Positions 1 through 11,877 of a DNA stretch of 64,000 nucleotides are shown piece by piece (positions within the stretch are counted from its first letter, which is position 1; every line of letters starts with the position of its first letter). A program made the translations under genes and the position numbers. A model generated the notes under the pieces. The model was not told the DNA's origin. It worked only from the letters and a program-made list of their open reading frames with translations, and made no database searches. This DNA comes from Acanthochlamys bracteata (Eukaryota; Streptophyta; Magnoliopsida; Pandanales; Velloziaceae), in the NCBI GenBank assembly GCA_019914995.1, contig CM034130.1, forward strand, positions 7,502,001 to 7,566,000, written 5' to 3'.

Positions 1-24
1 TAAGCTTAATGATTTGCCTGTCAG

Positions 25-180
25 GCTGGTTCTGAGATAGCAAATGAGGAAGCAAGCATTAGCCTCGCCTTGGATTATGGCATGTCGATTGGCTTAATAA
101 AGCCTCACGACCGGGCAGTAATATTTCAAAAGATAGGGGATTCATCTGTTGTGAAGATTATCGAGTGTGATAATTTGTGA
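25..180 (+). CDS. Pyruvate kinase, cytosolic type, last exon only
   Basis: Final exon of a pyruvate kinase, which transfers phosphate from phosphoenolpyruvate to ADP in the last step of glycolysis. The window opens in an intron (1-24) ending in a pyrimidine-containing acceptor TGCCTGTCAG. The exon starts in phase 0 and encodes 51 residues before TGA at 178-180. The part GLIKPHDRAV followed by QKIGDSSVVKII matches the C-terminal allosteric domain end of plant cytosolic pyruvate kinases, which usually read GLIKxHDRVVVCQKVGDASVVKIIEL. The tail ECDNL differs slightly from the usual ELED. The catalytic barrel lies upstream of the window. Family assignment is firm; the exact isoform is not decidable from 51 residues. 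Confidence 0.85.
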   Translation, partial: AGSEIANEEASISLALDYGMSIGLIKPHDRAVIFQKIGDSSVVKIIECDNL

Positions 181-429
181 CAGGCTTATGGCACTCAACC
201 TTTGCAACGAAAAGGTTCAATTGCTTGCCGTTTCACGTTCTCTCCATTTTTTTTAGACATCTTTATATTATTACTACTGCAACTGCAAAGCTTACGTCTA
301 ACTTTTTTTTTTTTAAAAATATTTTTGAGAAACATTAAAGTTAAAGATCAATAGTACATGTTTTTATTCAACTGAACTTTCCTTTTTCGCTATTCAATTG
401 GTATAATGTATACATCAGTCTATATGGTT
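181..429. other. 3' flank of pyruvate kinase gene
   Basis: AT-rich sequence with long T runs after the pyruvate kinase stop. It probably holds the 3' UTR and polyadenylation region. No further gene is visible. Confidence 0.5.
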
Positions 430-740
430 ATTTGAATACCAACACATAGATGATGCAGCAAATTGAAAATAATATAACCATATCAGCTGGCAACCGCTCC
501 CAGTTTCTGGCATATTGCTCGTACAGGTCCTCAAGCTTCCTCCGCATCTGTGCAGCTCTGCAGCTCTCTGCTTCTTGCTCTCTTCGTTGCTTAACACTTC
601 GTACGCCTCTCGCAGGTGCTGAACTTTTGTGTGGCCGTCTTCAATAGTAAGGATACTGTATTTGAATGTCACTCTTCTGACAACTTCCTGTGCGCTGCTT
701 TAATCTCTTCCATTTCAGCATCCACTGGAACTCCTAGGAA
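430..740 (-). pseudogene. NdhT-like (chloroplast NDH subunit T, J-domain) pseudogene fragment
   Basis: Read on the minus strand from 740, the DNA gives FLGVPVDAEMEEIKAAHRKL, then a stop and frame changes, then LREAYEVLSNEESKK, then in another frame KLEDLYEQYARNWE and a hydrophobic end (ILFSICCI). This order matches the J-domain protein of the chloroplast NDH complex (NdhT/CRRJ), as I recall that family: J-domain, a KLEDPYEQ-like segment, and a C-terminal membrane segment ending near FAVCCI. The HPD motif essential to J-domains is lost: a stop codon and HSN stand where YHPD is expected. At least two frameshifts break the frame. No introns are apparent, so it may be a processed or fragmentary copy. 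No intact gene is present here. Confidence 0.6.
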
Positions 741-1694
741 TTTAATTCATGCCAATAAAATACTCAGAAATATATAATGAACTACTAGGAAATAGGAACT
801 TTCCTCTTGTACAAAGTCGAAGAAAAGAAGATCTATATGCTTTTTCCTTGAAGCGAAAAAACATAAAATTAGCAAGCAAGGGAAAGAAACAAAGGTTCGC
901 TGGTATTGGGTTGTCAATGATTTGGTGAGTTGCTGGCTAAACACTATTCAGAGAATCTGATGCAGTGGAACGCACAAAGAATCCATGCTTCAGATGCCTC
1001 TGCCTTTTGCTAAGAAAACAGAAGGAGAAGCACGGAACGGCTGTTGAACTCATGAATCTCTATATGAATAATGGAGAGCCACAACTCCCCTCTCACGAGC
1101 TGAGTCTTGCTTCTGACAAATATACGGGAATGGAAAACATTGGTTAAAGCTAGAGATGTGTTTTACTTGTGAGCCCCAGAAAATTTTGATCCCCTAATAC
1201 TTTTGAGCCCCAGAAGACTTGCAATTACGTACAGTATATCCAGTTAGCTGTAATCACACAACAAATTAATAGAATGTGGTGATATATGACTTATGTCGAT
1301 TGCTAACAATCTAGCTAACTTTGACATTATCAAGACTTTCTTGGAAAATTGGTTTCTGTTATTTGTGGTGATCATCGCAGGCGTCGACTGGACTTGTAGT
1401 CCATTTCAGTAGCGATCGTAACGTGTTTGACTAAATGCTTGAGAAGACGGCAGGTAAATATGTTAAGACTTGATTTGCTAGGGTGCCAACACCTGGAGAA
1501 TATTTGTTGACAAATTCAAAATTAAATTACTTTAATTTCTTATATTTTGGAAATAAAATAAAATAAATAATCACATAATCTAATTTATGTTGACTTACAT
1601 GATAATAAACTCGGCAGAGAAAGACTGTGCTATAAGTTTTTTTTCTAGCAATTAAGTTGCTGAAAATGGAAAATATCAACATATGAATTGAGAA
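741..1694. other. Intergenic region downstream of TH1
   Basis: No gene recognised. It contains an imperfect short repeat (TTTTGAGCCCCAGAA near 1200 and a related copy near 1170) and an AT-rich stretch at 1505-1620. The part next to 1694 is likely the 3' UTR of the TH1 gene. Confidence 0.4.
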
Positions 1695-4600
1695 TCAATT
1701 TGCCAGTGATAATACATCCATCAGGGAAGACTTCAATATTCTGGTCTCGTCTGCAATGTTCTCCCTGTCGAAGAGAGCAGAGACAACTGCGACGCCTTTC
1801 AGATTTGGAACACCGATTTCCATAACAGTACGAGCATTTTTGCCATTAATGCCTCCTATTGCAACTACAGGCAACTTTGAAGCCAAGCAGACAGTTTTTA
1901 AGCCTTCCGGTCCAACAGTATGGTTCCCTGCCTTGGTGTTGGTTGGGAAAACACCTCCACAGCCGATGTAGTCCGCACCATCGGTCAATGCCTTCTCTGC
2001 CTGAGATGGGTTCTTGCAGGAGACACCAATAATCTTTTCAGGGCCCAGGAGTCTACGGGCAATGTGCACTGGCATATCTGATTGGCCAACATGAACACCG
2101 TCAGCATCACAGGCAAGGGCAACATCAACTCGGTCATTTATCAGTAAATGTACACCATGGAACCGGCAGATCTTCATGCATGCGATAGCTGCCTCTACAA
2201 ATTCTCGTGTTTCAGCTTCCTTTTCTCTTACAAATGGGCAAAAAATACACGAGTTGATCACGATGATATACAAATACTTCGTTATAGAAAAATGATATAC
2301 AAACATTACAAATTATTGAAGCTCTCAAGAATTTGATAGTCTCCTTTATAGATACACATGAATCACATTTTACAATGAACTTCAGTAGTATACAATCACA
2401 TACTAGATTAGTAGCTGTCAAAATCTATTTATTCTACCTGTAAAAAGTATTTTCAATCAAAATATTACTAATAATCGCTCAATCTCGCAATGAAGTGAAG
2501 GTCACATTGTTTGCATGACAAAGTGTATCTGAACAGAACTCAGAAGTGTACTACGCAAAGAAGTGACAGAACACAAAGTTTCAAAATTATAAGAAAATAG
2601 AAACAAAAGCATGTCCTAAAAACAATCTATATTTTTATTTAAGTCAGGAAAATCACTGCCAACTTTCAACTAACCTCAGTTGGATGATCGTCGCTCCCCC
2701 TTCAATTGCAGATTTAACTGCATCAGTAATGGAGCGTCCCCATTTCCTATTCATCCCTGAATCTGTAACCGCATATAGAAGCAAATCATTTGCATCAAAT
2801 CGAGATCTTTGGTGATGAATACTCTCATGACTTTCTAGTTTAAACAGTTGATCGAAAGGACCCTGAGGTCCATTCCCAATAGTGAGGTCTTTACTGAATT
2901 GAAGTGCTTGCTCAACAAAGCTCTTGGAAGTCTGCAGGCAATAGATAAATCACTACATACTACTTGAAGTGGATTGGAGCAAGAAAAGGATGTTTTCTAC
3001 ACTTGTATATTGTCTGACACAGTGAAGTGTATTCTCAGTACTAGCTATTGCATACACAAAAAACCATATGAGTACAACTTAACCTTCGGTCAAGCTATGA
3101 ACATTTTTTATTCCTAAAAGCATCATCGTACACTCAGATATTAGTCTAGTATGTGAAGGATGTCACATGTATAAAGTTCACCTCATTGTGTGCACTAGAA
3201 ATGCTATTCATCCACAGATGAACATACAACCTATCAAACTACTCTCAAATCCCTTCAAACAACAAGTAAAACTGTAAGAACTGTAACAATAAGAAATGAA
3301 AACCTGAACAGCTTGCAGCATTGATGAGCCTTTAGCTAATTCAGCTGCAATATATGAAGCCATCGTGCAGCCAGTCCCATGAGTGTTGCGAGTTGTGATA
3401 CGTATACCATACAGCTTGTGGCATTGCTGTCCTATAAAAGAAATTTATATACACTCCAATTACTCCCAAAAGGACAGAATAAAACTAGCTAACTAAAGAC
3501 CTCAATACTGACTAATAAACACTATACCATCAAAAAATATGTCAATAGCATCTGATGTGTGTGGAAGGTCGCCACCCTTCACAAGCACATTCCTGCCAAA
3601 TTTCAGGCTATAAGTAGCACATACTAAAAAAATGAACTCTAACATGCACATCTCATTAACCACGATTATAGAAACTCAAAACTTTCACTAGGAAAGAAAT
3701 GCTATGTCAGTTAGTGATGAGATGACATTGTTTGTCATTAGCAACTACAAAATGCTTCTGCTTTATGTACTCCGTTATTAATCACAAATTGCAAATAATC
3801 CTACCTAGATCTTGCTTCTAATATGCAATCGTAACATATCGGCAAAAGAAAAGCAGGAGACCAACTTTCAAAGAAGACAATTACAGTATATAGGCATTGC
3901 GGAAGATACCTTGGACCAAAAGAATGTATGGACTTTGCAGCAAGACACATATCATCTACTGTTTTTAACGACAGGCCGCCAAGTAAAACCGAAGCCTCTT
4001 TTAAATTCGGAGTGACTATATCCGCCATTGGAAGGAGGTCATCCCTGATCCAACAATTGACAAAGTTGAGAGTCACAACCATTGAGTTCAATATTAATAA
4101 AACTCTGAACCTTTTAATGTTCTGTTGCAAAGTAATGCTAAAATTAACCAATTGCTAAACTACGAAGGAAAGCATTTGCAGACCGATATGCAGCAAGCAC
4201 AGGCGGTGCAGACAACACATCCCCGCTTGTTGATACCATGACTGGGTCGACCACCAGAGCTGGCTTTCAAAGATCAAAACTAAAGTCAAGTATCAAAGGT
4301 GAACATCCCCATTAACACTCCATTACCAACTACCTTTCACTGGAAACTCTTTAAGGCTTTGACACAGAGCTTTGACTATCTCCACAGATGCAAGCATTCC
4401 TGTCTTAACCTGGAACAGCTTTAAATCTATGTTAAACAATCCAATGTAAATTTTTATTAATTGTAAGAAACTTAAGAAATGAAATCAGTGCAGAACGCAC
4501 CACATCGACTTGCATGTCACTGAGCACCGACCTCAACTGCTGCACCACAAAATTCTCAGGCACTGGATAAACTCCCTGATACATTCAATCACCACTAAGA

Positions 4601-5064
4601 AGTTGATAAAAAGAACTAATACGACTCAGTTGATCAACGAAACGAACACAGGAACTGATCATAAATCTCTAAACATAATCAAAATCAAAACTTTTGCACA
4701 AAGATACAAATAGCACACAGATTACGAAACAAAAACTTCAATCGCAAAACAAAACCTGTACTCCGACGGTGTTCTGAGCAGTGAGCGCGGTGATAACAGA
4801 GGAGCAGTACGCCCCAGAAGCTCCGCAAGCTTTAATATCAGCCTGGATTCCAGCGCCAGCGCCGGAATCTGAACCCGCCACCGTGAGCACGTGCGGCAGC
4901 CGGTGGCACGTGCGCCCGTCGTCAGCCTCCGCCCACATCGCTGCCGCAGCACGTGTTTTGATGAAGTTGGGATACGCTTGGGCAGTTGATACCAGTAAGC
5001 GTGAACGAGGAGGAGAAGAAAAGATTGGGTTGAGCGTGCACGAAGAAAACTGCAGCGCTGCCAT
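1695..5064 (-). CDS. TH1: Thiamine biosynthesis bifunctional enzyme TH1 (HMP-P kinase / thiamine-phosphate synthase), chloroplast
   Basis: Phosphorylates hydroxymethylpyrimidine phosphate (ThiD part) and couples it to the thiazole phosphate to make thiamine monophosphate (ThiE part), in the plastid. Exons (minus strand): 5064-4756, 4575-4501, 4409-4334, 4259-4184, 4044-3910, 3592-3528, 3431-3304, 2931-2675, 2226-1695. They join to 1,653 bp, 550 aa, all GT-AG. Residues 1 to about 55 are Ser/Ala/Arg-rich, as in a transit peptide. ThiD begins at about 57 with [18 protein letters not shown]; later motifs include [11 protein letters not shown] and RNTHGTGCT. ThiE (about 337-550) shows [38 protein letters not shown] and AIGGI, covering the phosphate and Mg-pyrophosphate binding loops. 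Length is close to the Arabidopsis protein (about 520 aa). I found no TPP riboswitch; in plants that sits in THIC. Confidence 0.96.
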
Positions 5065-5109
5065 TGATGGAAAGGGTTTTATTTCGAGAGGAGAAAAAGA
5101 ACGGCAAAT

Positions 5110-5665
5110 CAGAGTGCAATAAACTATTTAAATAAATTTTATAAACTATATAAAATTTTATTCAAAATATATAAAATAAAAATTTGAATAAATTCTAAAA
5201 AAATAACATTTCAACTTAAATTAAATTAAACGTTTGCATATCATTCTAAAAAAGTAATATTTTAATTCTCTAATTTATATTTTTAATATATTTTTTATAA
5301 GCATTAATAGAATTTATTTAAAAATTTAAAAATATAAAATTCAAGTAATAAATTATTATTTTTTTAATAAAAAATAAAAATAATATTTATTTTAAAAAAT
5401 TTCATTTTAAACATATTTTTGAACGCCATCGATCGGTGCCTAAATGATACGATGGAATTGACGAGAGATTCAGAAAGCAACTATTTTTAAAAGATGTTTG
5501 AAAATGCTTTTTAAAATAAAATTTTTTAAAATTAAAAATATTTTTATTTTTTATTTTAAATAAATAATAAAAATATGCAATAAAAATATCTTACTAAATA
5601 AAATTTTTTTATACTTTTTAAAGTTTTATTAAAATTAAAAATTAAAAAATTATTTTTGTGGTAAC
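5110..5665. repeat. AT-rich MITE-like repeats upstream of TH1
   Basis: Two very AT-rich blocks (about 5115-5415 and 5462-5662) built of A/T runs with the dispersed family's typical words (AATAAAAATATTTTTATTTT, TTAAAAATTAAAAA). The second begins near GATGTTTGAAAATGC, resembling the termini of better-preserved copies elsewhere in the window. Termini are too decayed to delimit precisely. Confidence 0.4.
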
Positions 5666-7223
5666 CTCAGCCAACGAAATGATTTACCCCTCAAAAGACA
5701 CTCAATAATATTAATTCCGTTCATGTTCATGGTTACTCCCTACAGTGACCCAAAAGTTATATTCTCTAAAAGAAAAACAAAAAAGGAAATGGTGAAATTG
5801 GTGTACATGTTTATCGGTATAACGTAGTCCTTTGTCTTCTGTTTTTGCAAGGAATGATCTAGGTGAATTAACTGAAACATCCTCAATGTCCTCACTACTC
5901 ACTCATTAGAGAGTAGATCATGTTCCTTTGCATGTACGGCCGCCCCCAACTCCCCAAGTAGCGAATGGTTGAACAGAAACCAGATTGAAGATGGCAGCAG
6001 AGTGACCGAGTCCGTCGGTAGAGTGCAAGTATTGCATATCATCATATTAGCTATCTCACAACAATATATTTATATTATGAGTAATCTCCGCTTGAGCAAG
6101 AGCCAGCTCTAAAAACTGATGAAACCTTATAGGATCTCTGAGAATAATCTCCCTTCCCTTGATTTCTCAAATCTATAAAAACCCTCCAGTTCTTCATCAA
6201 GCTGGCCTTCTTAAGAAATTAATTGATAATCATCTTCTCTTGCAAAAGACTAAAAGTAAAAAGAAATATAAAAATATAGACAATGGAAATATGATCTCCA
6301 AACCTCAGTACCTGTTTCAAAGAGTACAACTGAGAATCAATACATGCAAACTAGACATGTAAAATTTCTACTAGCCTAGTACTCCAAGTTTGTCATCTAT
6401 GCTCAGATGGCAACCAAATCACCAACAAGGTGCTTCCCTTTCATTTGATTTTAAAGGATCGATTAAAAATCATTAACCTGTAAAAAAAAAAAAATCATTA
6501 CTCCAAAACAGCACATATGAGAAACAAAATTGAAGCAGAACCTGTTTATCGCTATTTTGCACGCTATAGAGTTGTTTAACTTTGATTTCTCACATAACAA
6601 ATATGGAGAGAAACTTCTTTATACTTCTAAAATAAGAAAGGATCTACAGGTAATTAGCTAAACACATTCTACTCAACTTGAGTTGACCGAGAAGAATCAT
6701 CAGGTAATTAGCTAAACACATTCTACTCAACTTGAAGGTCTTACACATAAACTTTATAGATCACATTACACTGCTACTTTTGCCATCTACTTTAGTCTTA
6801 TAAACTGAGCAAGCTTCAAACCAACTCAAAGACCGTGAAGGCAAGTAGGTTTACACACATCAGAATTCTTATGCATAGATTGGTAAAACATGTAGAAGTT
6901 TCTTCAACTGATGTCTTGGGCGAATTTATACATTCATTCGTTAGTTCCTACTCAGCGTAAACATATACTGTCATTGTTGCAGTGTATACACACTGAAACC
7001 AGGTATAAGGAGTACATTATTGTCAAATCTGCAAGGATATATCTAGGTCCTACTATTGAGGGAGAGAAAGACCTCGCTATTAGTAGAATAAATCACTACA
7101 CAAGAGGGGGAAAAAAGTTGAGATCAAGTAAGCATCTCAGATAGCTATAAGAAATCTACTGAAATAAGAGGGGATGAGTATATAGGATACCTCTGATAAC
7201 ATATCAAATCTACTGAAACTACC
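5666..7223. other. Intergenic region between TH1 and MORF1-like gene
   Basis: No coding exon recognised. It contains a 34-bp direct repeat near 6649 and 6702 and, next to 7223, the probable 3' UTR of the MORF1-like gene. Confidence 0.4.
6649..6736. repeat. Direct repeat, about 34 bp, two copies
   Basis: The segment starting AGGTAATTAGCTAAACACAT and ending CTCAACTTGA occurs near 6649-6682 and again near 6702-6735 with essentially no differences, separated by about 19 bp. It is a recent local duplication in non-coding DNA. Confidence 0.85.
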
Positions 7224-9305
7224 TTAATTCTGTCCATAACCAGATCCAAACCCTTGTCTATTTTCTCCAGCATAACCAGATCCCGGTCCCTGCCTATTCT
7301 CATCGTTGTTACCAGGAGCATTTCCCTGCCCAAAATCTCCTCTTCCCATAGTGCCTGAATTTGGATGGTATCCACCCTGTCCTTGAGGGGTGAAATTTCC
7401 TGGGCAACCTTGGTTCTGATATGCAGGCAATTGATCTCTCCTTCCACCTTGATAATCACTTCCTGGTGGTCCATAATTCTGCTGTGGAGGATAGTTCCTG
7501 TTGCCTGGCATCGGAGGTGGAGTATAGCCTTGCCCAGGTTGACCAAAGTTCTGTTGAGGGCCATAGTTCCTGTTGCCAGGAGGAGGTGGAGGGTAACCTC
7601 TACCACCTTGTCCAGGTGGACCAAAGTTCTGTTGCTGTGGAGCATAGTTCCTTCCATCTCCTTGCATGTGAGGCTGACGCTCATAAGGTTGGTTTCCTTG
7701 TTGCATTGGCATGGCATCCCTCTGACGGTCATATTTAGGCCGGTCATAATTCCTATTCCTATCGCCATATCTCCCCTGTCTCCCATACTGAATTGGAGGT
7801 GGCCTATGTGTAATGACTCCGTTATCATACTTGTCTCCTACAATTTCAAAAAGGAATTACGCCATTAACAGGACTTCAATAAGAAACAGGGTCTGGATTA
7901 CTATGTTCAGTTTGCAAAACCATGAAAAGGGATTAGGAAGGAGAATAAAGTGGCAAACCTCCATACTCCTTGTTTACAGGATCAATATAGGAATCAGGCA
8001 AGATGAAGACAACACCAGGCAAACCTGGTTTCAATAAGTCAGACATAATATTATCAGCAAATTAAGGCAAAAGACATGCAATCCATAGAAAAAAACCTTT
8101 AACACTCCCTCGTATGGCAATCAAGTCCATAGCTTCTAAACTGAAGGACCGCGGAACTAAAGCTTTAACCACTAGTGAGCATATAATAGCTTATGCAAAC
8201 CAGTATATGCCTCTTAGTACTCACCCCTGAACTTCTCAGATGTTTCTTCAGAGCAAACCAGTTGGAACCCATGGTAAGTTGTCGTGCTACAAGCATACAT
8301 TTTCTTCTTTGCCTCCTCCACACTGAAAAAACAAAACCACTTGCTTTCAAATCCAACCCTACAGCCTATATAAGAAAAGCGCTGGATTTGCAACACTACT
8401 ATGACCCCAAAGGGCAGGATATGTTTGGCAGAACATAGCATATATAAATCTTTTTTTAAGTCCTACTAATAGATACATGCTTGACATGAAGCACAATCCT
8501 AGAACCTATTGTAGGCTAATCAAGAGAGATCTGAGCAAAGAGTTAATTAGCATCACTTCCAGCCAGACCAAAAATATAAAATTAGACAACTACACCAATT
8601 AACTGAAGCATCAAAACTACTCCAACCTTTATATATTTAACACTCACAATAGAACTAATGAAAGTAAGCTGCAATCGCTCGATACGAAAATCTAGAATCA
8701 CAAACCACCGCAGTAAAAGCTTTGGCAGCCTACATCAATAACTAAAATCACCCAAATTTATCTAGGCCAATTAACTGAAGCATCAAAACTATCCAACCTT
8801 GCCTCGTTTTAACATTCAAAACAGAAGATTACAAATTTAAACTTCAAATCATAAACCGTAGCAACAAAACCAACAGAAGCATGCATTCATCAACAATGTC
8901 CAATAACCGAAATGAAACATATTTGTGAGGAAAGAGAGAATCAACTAACCTGCCGACGACTTTAGCTGCGGTCTGGACATAAGTCTCAACCATTTCTTCG
9001 GGACTGGGTGCCGGGTCTTTCGGAAAATCCATCGTTATCAACCAGTGATTATAATCACAGCCCTCGAACAGTATATCATCAGGCCCAATCTTCCGATCAC
9101 CACCATCGCCAAAATCATTCCTCCGGTCAAACAATGCCGCCGAGGACTTGAAAGAGCGGGATTGTGTAACACAGCGAACAGCCGCGACTGCGAGATATGC
9201 TGACGCGGCACGCGCGGTGGAGGAGCGGGGACTGGAGAGAGGAGAAGAAGGAATGATTGATTTGGTGAGCGAGAGAGCTCGGCGGAAGCGGACAACGAGC
9301 GCCAT
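7224..9305 (-). CDS. MORF1: MORF1-like multiple organellar RNA editing factor, mitochondrial
   Basis: MORF/RIP proteins bind PPR proteins and are needed for C-to-U editing of organelle transcripts; MORF1 acts in mitochondria. Exons: 9305-8950, 8322-8225, 8024-7959, 7837-7224, joining to 1,134 bp, 377 aa, all GT-AG. Residues 1 to about 60 are rich in Arg, Ser and Ala with no acidic residue until about 60, a typical mitochondrial presequence. The conserved MORF domain spans about 78-175: [56 protein letters not shown], then [11 protein letters not shown]. These words match MORF1 better than MORF8 or plastid MORF2/9. Residues from about 190 to the end form a low-complexity Gln/Gly/Pro/Asn tail with repeated NRNYxPQQ-NFGxPGQ units. 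MORF1 versus a close paralogue (MORF4/6) cannot be fully separated by eye. Confidence 0.93.
8595..8886. repeat. Old tandem duplication in MORF1 intron 1
   Basis: The phrase CCAATTAACTGAAGCATCAA occurs at about 8595 and again at about 8766, and the sequence after each copy stays alignable (TTTAACACTCACAATAGAA versus TTTTAACATTCAAAACAGAA). The spacing suggests one duplication of about 170 bp, now diverged. Confidence 0.6.
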
Positions 9306-9341
9306 GAGAGCGAACAGTGATGTCTTTGTCCGCTTCTCTTC

Positions 9342-9349
9342 TAGGGTTT
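9342..9349 (-). promoter_or_regulatory. Telo-box-like motif upstream of MORF1
   Basis: TAGGGTTT on the plus strand (AAACCCTA on the gene strand) lies about 37 bp before the ATG. Such motifs are common near start sites of plant translation and organelle-biogenesis genes. Function here is inferred only. Confidence 0.4.
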
Positions 9350-9817
9350 TAGAAGAACACAGTTTTGGGTCTACTTCAGGTAGTGATGTAATAGAAGAGC
9401 AACTGGTGTGGTCTCTGAAAGCAGTTACTTTTGTTTTATTTTTAAAAAAAATACCAAAATTTGCTGCTGGGGCTGGAAAAGGTAAATGGGTTTAATTGGT
9501 CAACGGTAACTTTGTTTACTAACCAAATTAGTTATTTTACCTTCTAAAATAGTAAAACACTTGCTCTATGAAATATTTTATATTAAAAATAACTGTATGT
9601 ATGTTCAATTTCTTCGATTTCATCAACGAATTTGATCCTGCAGAAAGATAACAAACACTAAATAGACCAAGAACACATTCATTTTGGAACAAATACAGCC
9701 AAATTAAACTTAGATGATGATTAATTACATACAAACTATATAAAGAAAAACTAATATTATAATTACCATAAAACAAAAATACTATACTAGAATTAGTCCT
9801 GGTAACAAGTTAGCTAG
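9350..9817. other. Intergenic region, MORF1 5' side to ATL gene 3' side
   Basis: Probable MORF1 promoter/5' UTR and 3' UTR of the neighbouring ATL gene. No other gene seen. Confidence 0.4.
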
Positions 9818-10279
9818 CTAGTTAGTCAACGCCGTGGCACTTTTAACAGCCAGTTCCCGCACTGCCTGTTGACTACGGCGACACACCGGACAACTACCAT
9901 GTCCCTTCAACCATGGATCAACGCACTTCACATGAAACCGGTGCTCGCATTCCGGCAACACCCGTATCTCTTCTGCCTCCTTATACTCAGCTAAACATAT
10001 AGAGCACCTTGACCCATGCCCGTCTTCCGGCTTATATAAAACCTTTGGATATTTACTTAGAACAGCTTCACCGATCCCGTTTTCGACTTCTTCAAACTCA
10101 ACGGCAGCGGTTGATGCAGTTGTGCGTCGCCGTCTGGAACGCCGTGGAGGAAGATTGGGCACGGGTTCATGTACTAAACCACATGCAGAGAGAATGATTA
10201 TAATAACGGCCAAACAAAGAAGGCAGCCGATGATTATAGCGACTGTGATCAGGAAGGTTACCGGACCGCCGGGAGACAT
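9818..10279 (-). CDS. ATL-type RING-H2 E3 ubiquitin ligase, single exon
   Basis: Intronless 153-aa protein; the start is the ATG at 10279, giving MSPGGPVTF. Residues about 6-35 form one strongly hydrophobic segment (LITVAIIIGCLLCLAVIIII). A basic stretch PPRRSRRRR follows. GIGEAVLSKYPKVLY stands where ATL proteins carry the GLD motif, here degenerate. The RING-H2 domain has all eight ligands: CSIC, CEH-x2-H, KC and CPVC, with PWL before the last Cys pair. This architecture (N-terminal membrane anchor, GLD region, RING-H2, no intron) is the ATL family, plant membrane-bound ligases often induced by stress. It is one of three tandem copies on this strand. Substrates are unknown. Confidence 0.9.
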   Translation of the reverse strand: MSPGGPVTFLITVAIIIGCLLCLAVIIIILSACGLVHEPVPNLPPRRSRRRRTTASTAAVEFEEVENGIGEAVLSKYPKVLYKPEDGHGSRCSICLAEYKEAEEIRVLPECEHRFHVKCVDPWLKGHGSCPVCRRSQQAVRELAVKSATALTN

Positions 10280-10714
10280 GAAACTATTTAGTACTAGCAA
10301 GGCCTTCTAATAGGGATGATTTAATTTGCTTGATTCTGGAAGGAAGAAAGTTTTTAAAACAAATAAACTGTTGTTTCTTGAGTTTATAAATTATAATACT
10401 GCAAATTGAAAGTTCAACTGACTAAATATAGTATTAGATTACTCCCAAAAAAAAATGGCATGAAGTGCATGTTGCCAGGTTGGATAGTTGATTGATTGTA
10501 AGAAATTATTGTAAAATGCATATAGATATTCTTCAAAGAGTGAAGAAATTTACTTCAATTTCTTATATAACTTGTTTGATGTCATGAATCTGATAAGCAA
10601 CCATGTACTATTTCTTTAGGAAGACGATAAACAACATAATAAATTTTTAATCATTAGTTTAAAATTTTTTATAAGTAATAATATTTAGCTTTCTCCACCG
10701 AAGTACTTTAGGCT

Positions 10715-11105
10715 TTAGCAGTTTAGCTACGGCCGGCGCTTGTGGACTCCAGCGACACACAGGGCAACTGCCGTGCTTTATTTGACCATGGATCAGCACA
10801 CTTAACGTGAAATTGGTGTTTGCATTCCCGGCAACACACGGATCTCCTCGTTCTCCTTGTACTCAGCCAAATAAAACCTTTGGACATTCATCCAAAAGAT
10901 CCTCGTCGATTCCGTTCTCCACTAACTCCTGCTCAACGGCAGGTGTTGGTGCAGTGTTTCTAAGCAGGCGTCGATGCTGGAGTTTCAGGTACCGGTTCGC
11001 GAACAAGACAGCATGCAGCAAGAATAACTATCCCAACTACGGTACATAGCAGAGAGCCCTATGATGATCGCAACTGTGATCAGGACCACTGCCGTCCATG
11101 GAAAC
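10715..11105 (-). pseudogene. ATL RING-H2 pseudogene (middle copy of the tandem group)
   Basis: On the minus strand, fragments in different frames follow the order of the neighbouring ATL genes: a piece of hydrophobic segment with ACCLVREPVPETP, then ELVENGIDEDLLDECPKVL, then LAEYKENEEIRVLPG, then (frame shifted) CKHQFHVKCADPW and CPVCR-like remnants. The segment between the GLD-like region and LAEYKE is deleted, which removes the first Cys pair of the RING. Further frameshifts fall after RVLPG and after the tryptophan, and a stop lies near the N-terminal part. It cannot encode a working RING domain. Overall it resembles the 9818-10279 gene more than the 11878-12420 gene. Confidence 0.8.
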
Positions 11106-11877
11106 TGTTGATCGGTGTAGCTAGCTACCTATCACCGCCGCTCAACGTGAACCGCAAGGAACTGACCTCAGGGTTATAACCTATTTGCCCTCTTTCATAC
11201 TCTCTTTTACAGCCAGACTTTAACATGTACAAAACAGCCCATTCAAAATCCAGAGTTGATACTATGTGAACAAACATGAGGAATAAAACTACACTAATAA
11301 AAATCAGTTATTAAGGAAAAGTGTTACTTCTTTATAAGTTCACACAAGTTCAAGCCAACTATTAATATAGGACTATTCTTCCATATAGAAGGGAAACTTC
11401 TAAAGTGATGACACTAATCTACAAATGGAGAAAATTTTCAGAACAAATAAGTAATGGAGAAATTCTAGATCATCGTGAACCAACTTGTTCTTGTACACAC
11501 AAATATAATGATTTGATGTCATGAAATTGACATGGATGCAACTAATGAAGCACTCTAACCAAAAATTCCTTTTAGGTCTTAAACAAATGAAGGCTTTTAT
11601 TCATAGAACTGAAGCCAAGTAACAAGTATAACAAGACAAAAACTTCGTCAAGCTGCTTTATGTATACACGTTTGTTGTATTAAGTGAAAGACATGAACAA
11701 TGTAGACAAACAAAACAAATCAAACAGAGGAAATTTTTTTCTCTGTTTTTATTCCGTAAATTTGTTTTTGTTCATCACCGTCGTCTCAATTTCTCAAACT
11801 ATATACAGATGAATTGTTCCCAATTCTTATAAGAAAAACAAAAACATCAACTCCTGCAGTTAGTGGCTGCTTTCATT
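11106..11877. other. Intergenic region within the ATL group
   Basis: No coding exon recognised. The last 150 bases are likely the 3' UTR of the 11878-12420 gene. Confidence 0.4.

Noticed and set aside
1..5064. TPP riboswitch near the TH1 gene
   Set aside because: Plant TPP riboswitches sit in the THIC 3' region. I found no arrangement of the conserved CUGAGA and ACCUGAUC-like elements here.
7365..7868. Long open frame on the plus strand opposite the MORF1 gene
   Set aside because: It is the antisense shadow of the low-complexity Gln/Gly/Pro tail exon; no independent signal.
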